From assembly GCA_964490765.1 (NCBI GenBank), contig CAZBDV010000058.1, forward strand, positions 1 through 7,369: a stretch of 7,369 bases of DNA, in the 5' to 3' direction. This document shows, piece after piece, positions 4,849 to 7,369 of the stretch. Source of the stretch: CAZBDV01 sp964490765 (GTDB taxonomy: Bacteria > Cloacimonadota > Cloacimonadia > Cloacimonadales > JAJBBL01). The notes below the pieces were generated by a model. It searched no databases and had not been told where the DNA came from. It saw only the letters and a program-made list of their open reading frames with translations. Within the stretch, counting starts at the first letter, position 1. Each line of letters begins with the position of its first letter. The translations under genes and the position numbers were made by a program.

Positions 4849-7281
4849 ATGAGAGAAAAATTCCCTTTCACTGCCATTGTAGGGCAGGATGAACTATTAC
4901 TCGGAATAATACTCAACATCATCAATCCCCAACTTGGTGGTTTACTTATCCAGGGAGTCAAAGGTTCGGGTAAGAGCACCGCAGTGTATTCGATGAATGA
5001 ACTCATTCCTGAAATCGAGACCTTTGAGGGCTGTAATTTCAACTGTAATCCTGAGAAACCGGAATCTTTCTGCGAAGAATGCCGGAAAAATAACTCACCC
5101 CCGAAAGAGGTCATTAATAAAGGGGTAAAATTGGTTCCGGTCCCACTTAGTGTAACGGAGGACAGGTTGTTAGGTAACGTTGATGTAGAATTGCTTCTCA
5201 AAGAGGGTAAGCATCGATTTATCCCAGGAATCCTGGCTCGGGCGAATCGTCAGATCCTTTACATCGATGAGGTCAATCTACTTCCAGATCATATCGTCGA
5301 TGACATCCTCGATGTATCCGCAACCGGTTGGAATTACATTGAGCGGGAGGGATTTTCTCTCTCTCATCCTTCGAAATTTCTTCTGATCGGAACAATGAAC
5401 CCGGAAGAGGGAGAACTTCGCCCTCAGATCCTGGATAGATTTCCCCTCTCCGTGTCTATAGCTTCTGTCACCGATCCAGCTTTGAGGAAAGAGATTATAA
5501 AGCGTAACCTTGCTTTCGAAGAGAATCCAGCAGACTTTATCGATCTTTTCAGGACAGATACTGATAATCTGAAAGACCTGATTACGATCAGCAAGACATT
5601 TCTCGATAAAGTTCAAGTGACTCCCACCATTTATGACCTTATTGCCGAGTTTTGCTCAGCCAACAACATCGATGGTCACCGTGCAGATATTGGAATTATC
5701 AAAACAGCCAGTACACACGCAGCTTTTGAAATGAAAACAGAAGTTGAGCTTCGCCATATAAGACAGGCAGCAAAATTTTTCCTGTGCCATCGAACCCGGG
5801 AGGGTGGGCTTACCAAACCGCTAACCCCACAAGAGATCGATGATTATTTTGATAAAATCAACCAGAATAAATTTCAACGAGCAAAAACATCCGGTAAGAT
5901 AGATATCAACAGAGATATCGGTCTATTCTCAGAAGAGGATCTGGTACAGCTGGAAAAAAAAGTAGTAAAGGCTTTTAGTGATGTAATAACCTGGCTTGAA
6001 ACTCAAGGCCTTGCACAGATAAAGTCAGAGATACCCGATTTACCGGTCAGATATGCCGAAGAGACAGGTCTGTCGAAAAGAGAGATTGCCCTGCTACGAG
6101 AAATGATAAGAATGCGGGCTTATCTACCTTCTTTCGGTTCTTTCACGGATGAGATCCCCAAACTGAAAGTAAAAGTCGATGAAAAAAGGGGTTCTTCATC
6201 ATTGAAGGATTCCAGATCACCCTTTCCGTTCAATGACCTGATTCCGAATAAAGTGATTGAGAAATTCATTGAGCGAATAAAAAGACATAGCAACAGAATT
6301 AAGGTTTTATCCGAAAGTGTCCCTAAATTCAGAACCATATACAAAAATGGAATATATGACCCGGTAGAGCAAAAGAAAAATTTCTCGATTACCGTTAATG
6401 ACCTGCAGAAAGTGCAGCTTAGTATGACGAAGAGGGAAAGGATTGACTACTCGTTTGATTCAAGGATAGAACCATCTCCAGACAAGGGCAGAATAGTTAG
6501 ATTTACCGACAAAAAAACAACTCAAATCGCCCTTACCCAAACTCTGCTCAATGCTGTAAAGAAAGGCAACTATTCTCTGGAGGAGAAGAGGTTTAACATT
6601 AATCCGAAGAATTTCCTCTATCCGAAGTTCGAGAGTAGCGTCTGTTTCAATATGATGCTAATACTCGACACCAGCAGGTCAATTACTTCTATGATGCATA
6701 ACATTGAAGCCATAATAACCCACATTACAACCAAAACCTTTCATTTACGGGACAGGCTTGGTCTGATTACATTTCAAAACGACCGGGCTCAGATACATCA
6801 CTATCCAACCCGTAACGTGAAACAGGTCATAGGAACCGTTAATAAAATCAAAACCAGAGGTGCCACACCACTGGGAGACGGCTTAAACCTGGCATTACAG
6901 ATATTCTCAAGAGAACGCTACAATATCAAAGGAATGAAAAATATCATCATTATGATTTCAGATTGCTATCCGGAACCATTAAAGGGGGGATATGAGAATC
7001 TTATGGAAGATCCCTGCTACTTATCTGTTATAAATGCATCGGAGAAGATCAAGAAAGCTAAAATAGATTTGATGATTATTAATCCGAGTGTGGAAAGATG
7101 TCAGGGGACGTGGAATATAAAATTGATTGATAAGATCATAGAGGTCTCTGGTGCAAAATATGTGCGAATCTATCCCAGAACTTTGCCTAAAGTGCTGAGG
7201 GGAAAGAAATCTTCCATCAGGAAGAGAGATTCAATAAATCTAACAGAAACACTCTGGAAAATGAAGACCGGCCTTGAATAA
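4849..7281 (+). CDS. ChlD-like fused AAA+-VWA chelatase subunit, with an internal frameshift-like site
   Basis: This 810-residue protein has the layout of a magnesium/cobalt chelatase D (medium) subunit: AAA+ domain, linker and C-terminal VWA domain. Unlike many ChlD proteins, its AAA+ motifs are intact: Walker A GVKGSGKST (36-44), Walker B ILYIDE (136-141), Asn184, Arg197 and Arg278. Cys62, Cys66, Cys75 and Cys78 are kept. The VWA metal site is complete: Asp607-x-Ser609-x-Ser611, Thr673 and Asp705. Residues 1-371 align without gaps to the left AAA+ protein at roughly four in five identical by eye. The linker at about 418-500 is hardly similar, and the VWA domain is again clearly alike. The start is fixed by this alignment and by a TAA at 4828-4830. 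The ribosome site is weak, since AAAGGA ends 14 bases upstream. The C-terminus KTGLE matches the left copy. A second product of about 376 residues could arise by frameshifting at 5954-5961. The metal and the large subunit are unknown. Confidence 0.92.
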   Translation: MREKFPFTAIVGQDELLLGIILNIINPQLGGLLIQGVKGSGKSTAVYSMNELIPEIETFEGCNFNCNPEKPESFCEECRKNNSPPKEVINKGVKLVPVPLSVTEDRLLGNVDVELLLKEGKHRFIPGILARANRQILYIDEVNLLPDHIVDDILDVSATGWNYIEREGFSLSHPSKFLLIGTMNPEEGELRPQILDRFPLSVSIASVTDPALRKEIIKRNLAFEENPADFIDLFRTDTDNLKDLITISKTFLDKVQVTPTIYDLIAEFCSANNIDGHRADIGIIKTASTHAAFEMKTEVELRHIRQAAKFFLCHRTREGGLTKPLTPQEIDDYFDKINQNKFQRAKTSGKIDINRDIGLFSEEDLVQLEKKVVKAFSDVITWLETQGLAQIKSEIPDLPVRYAEETGLSKREIALLREMIRMRAYLPSFGSFTDEIPKLKVKVDEKRGSSSLKDSRSPFPFNDLIPNKVIEKFIERIKRHSNRIKVLSESVPKFRTIYKNGIYDPVEQKKNFSITVNDLQKVQLSMTKRERIDYSFDSRIEPSPDKGRIVRFTDKKTTQIALTQTLLNAVKKGNYSLEEKRFNINPKNFLYPKFESSVCFNMMLILDTSRSITSMMHNIEAIITHITTKTFHLRDRLGLITFQNDRAQIHHYPTRNVKQVIGTVNKIKTRGATPLGDGLNLALQIFSRERYNIKGMKNIIIMISDCYPEPLKGGYENLMEDPCYLSVINASEKIKKAKIDLMIINPSVERCQGTWNIKLIDKIIEVSGAKYVRIYPRTLPKVLRGKKSSIRKRDSINLTETLWKMKTGLE
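5662..5826 (+). repeat. Near-identical tract shared with the left paralogue (inverted copy at 2225-2389)
   Basis: This is the partner of the 2225-2389 tract on the opposite strand, with 162 of 165 bases identical. The tract begins abruptly at 5662 after three mismatches in ten bases and ends at 5826, where the next codons differ at once. Sharp edges inside otherwise diverged paralogues point to gene conversion. Confidence 0.8.
5935..6012 (+). promoter_or_regulatory. Predicted frameshift site inside the fused gene, giving a short ChlI-like product
   Basis: Eight As (5954-5961) occupy codons 369-371 (GAA AAA AAA), the same codons as in the left copy. An SD-like GAGG (5935-5938) lies 15 bases before the run. 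After a 6-base spacer, AAGGCTTT (5968-5975) can pair with AAGGCCTT (6005-6012) as an 8-bp stem with one G-U and a 29-base loop. A -1 slip reads AGT AGT AAA GGC TTT TAG, ending the protein at 376 residues as EKK-SSKGF. A +1 slip meets TAG at once. Either way the result is an AAA+-only protein the size of the left ChlI-like product. The stem is weaker than in the left copy, so the site may be less efficient or decaying. Confidence 0.55.
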
Positions 7282-7315
7282 TTATTGGGAATGACCATCT
7301 TAGTAAATACGCACC

Positions 7316-7369
7316 TGGAGCTAAAAGGGGGATTCGAACCCCCGACCTACTGATTACGAATCAGTTGCT
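7316..7369 (-). tRNA. tRNA-Thr (anticodon CGT), 3' part only, cut by the window end
   Basis: On the - strand the visible part runs from the end of the D arm to the 3' end. The anticodon stem ACTGA/TCAGT (7365-7361 with 7353-7349) holds the 7-base loop TTCGTAA, with anticodon CGT at 7358-7356 reading threonine codon ACG. The variable loop is AGGTC. The T arm is GGGGG-TTCGAAT-CCCCC. The acceptor 3' strand is TTTTAGC, then a discriminator T and an encoded CCA (7318-7316). The 5' half, including most of the D arm, lies beyond the window. It converges on the fused chelatase gene with 34 bases between them. Confidence 0.9.

Noticed and set aside
7316..7369. tRNA-Thr 3' end as an attachment site of an integrated element
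   Set aside because: I see no second copy of the tRNA 3' end in the window, and no integrase or phage gene.
1..7369. CRISPR array, insertion sequence or transposase
   Set aside because: No regularly spaced repeats, terminal inverted repeats or transposase-like proteins are visible. The only large repeat is the paralogous gene pair.

Overview
This is an AT-rich bacterial window. The clues are GGAGG-type ribosome binding sites, a tRNA gene with an encoded CCA end, and a LamG jelly-roll protein of the kind common in FCB-group and candidate-phylum bacteria. I cannot name a genus. TGA is an ordinary stop here: two homologous proteins both end in Lys-Thr-Gly-Leu-Glu, one followed by TGA and the other by TAA.

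Layout from left to right. (1) Positions 47-751, + strand: a LamG-domain coding region that has lost its 5' end. (2) Positions 762-3202, - strand: a magnesium/cobalt-chelatase-like pair. The first gene is a ChlI-type AAA+ ATPase (2087-3202) and the second is a ChlD-type von Willebrand A (VWA) protein (762-2090), joined by an ATGA overlap. (3) Positions 3203-3667: a gene-free stretch with hairpins and a probable terminator. (4) Positions 3668-4426, - strand: a GNAT acetyltransferase. (5) Positions 4427-4848: a gene-free stretch with a candidate promoter and possible decayed coding sequence. (6) Positions 4849-7281, + strand: a second ChlI+ChlD homologue, here one continuous 810-residue protein. 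(7) Positions 7316-7369, - strand: the 3' part of tRNA-Thr(CGT), cut by the window end. Items 2 and 6 are inverted paralogues.

The main discovery is at the junction between the AAA+ and VWA halves. Both paralogues carry eight consecutive A residues at exactly the same codons (369-371), six bases of spacer, and then an RNA hairpin. In the left copy the zero frame stops at TGA directly after the A run and gives a 371-residue ChlI-like protein. A -1 slip on A AAA AAA would instead join it without a gap to the VWA frame, giving an 813-residue fusion colinear with the 810-residue paralogue. In the right copy the zero frame reads straight through to the long protein, and a -1 slip gives a 376-residue ChlI-like protein. 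Each gene could therefore make both a small (AAA+) and a medium (AAA+-VWA) chelatase subunit, but with opposite default products. Programmed frameshifting in chlD genes that yields two cobalt chelatase subunits has been described (Antonov, Mol Biol Evol 2020, cited from memory). The inverted pair with reversed defaults is what looks new.

In metal chelatases of this class the AAA+ and AAA+-VWA subunits form an ATP-driven motor that works on a large CobN/ChlH subunit holding the tetrapyrrole. No large subunit and no tetrapyrrole gene lies in this window, so the metal and substrate are unknown.
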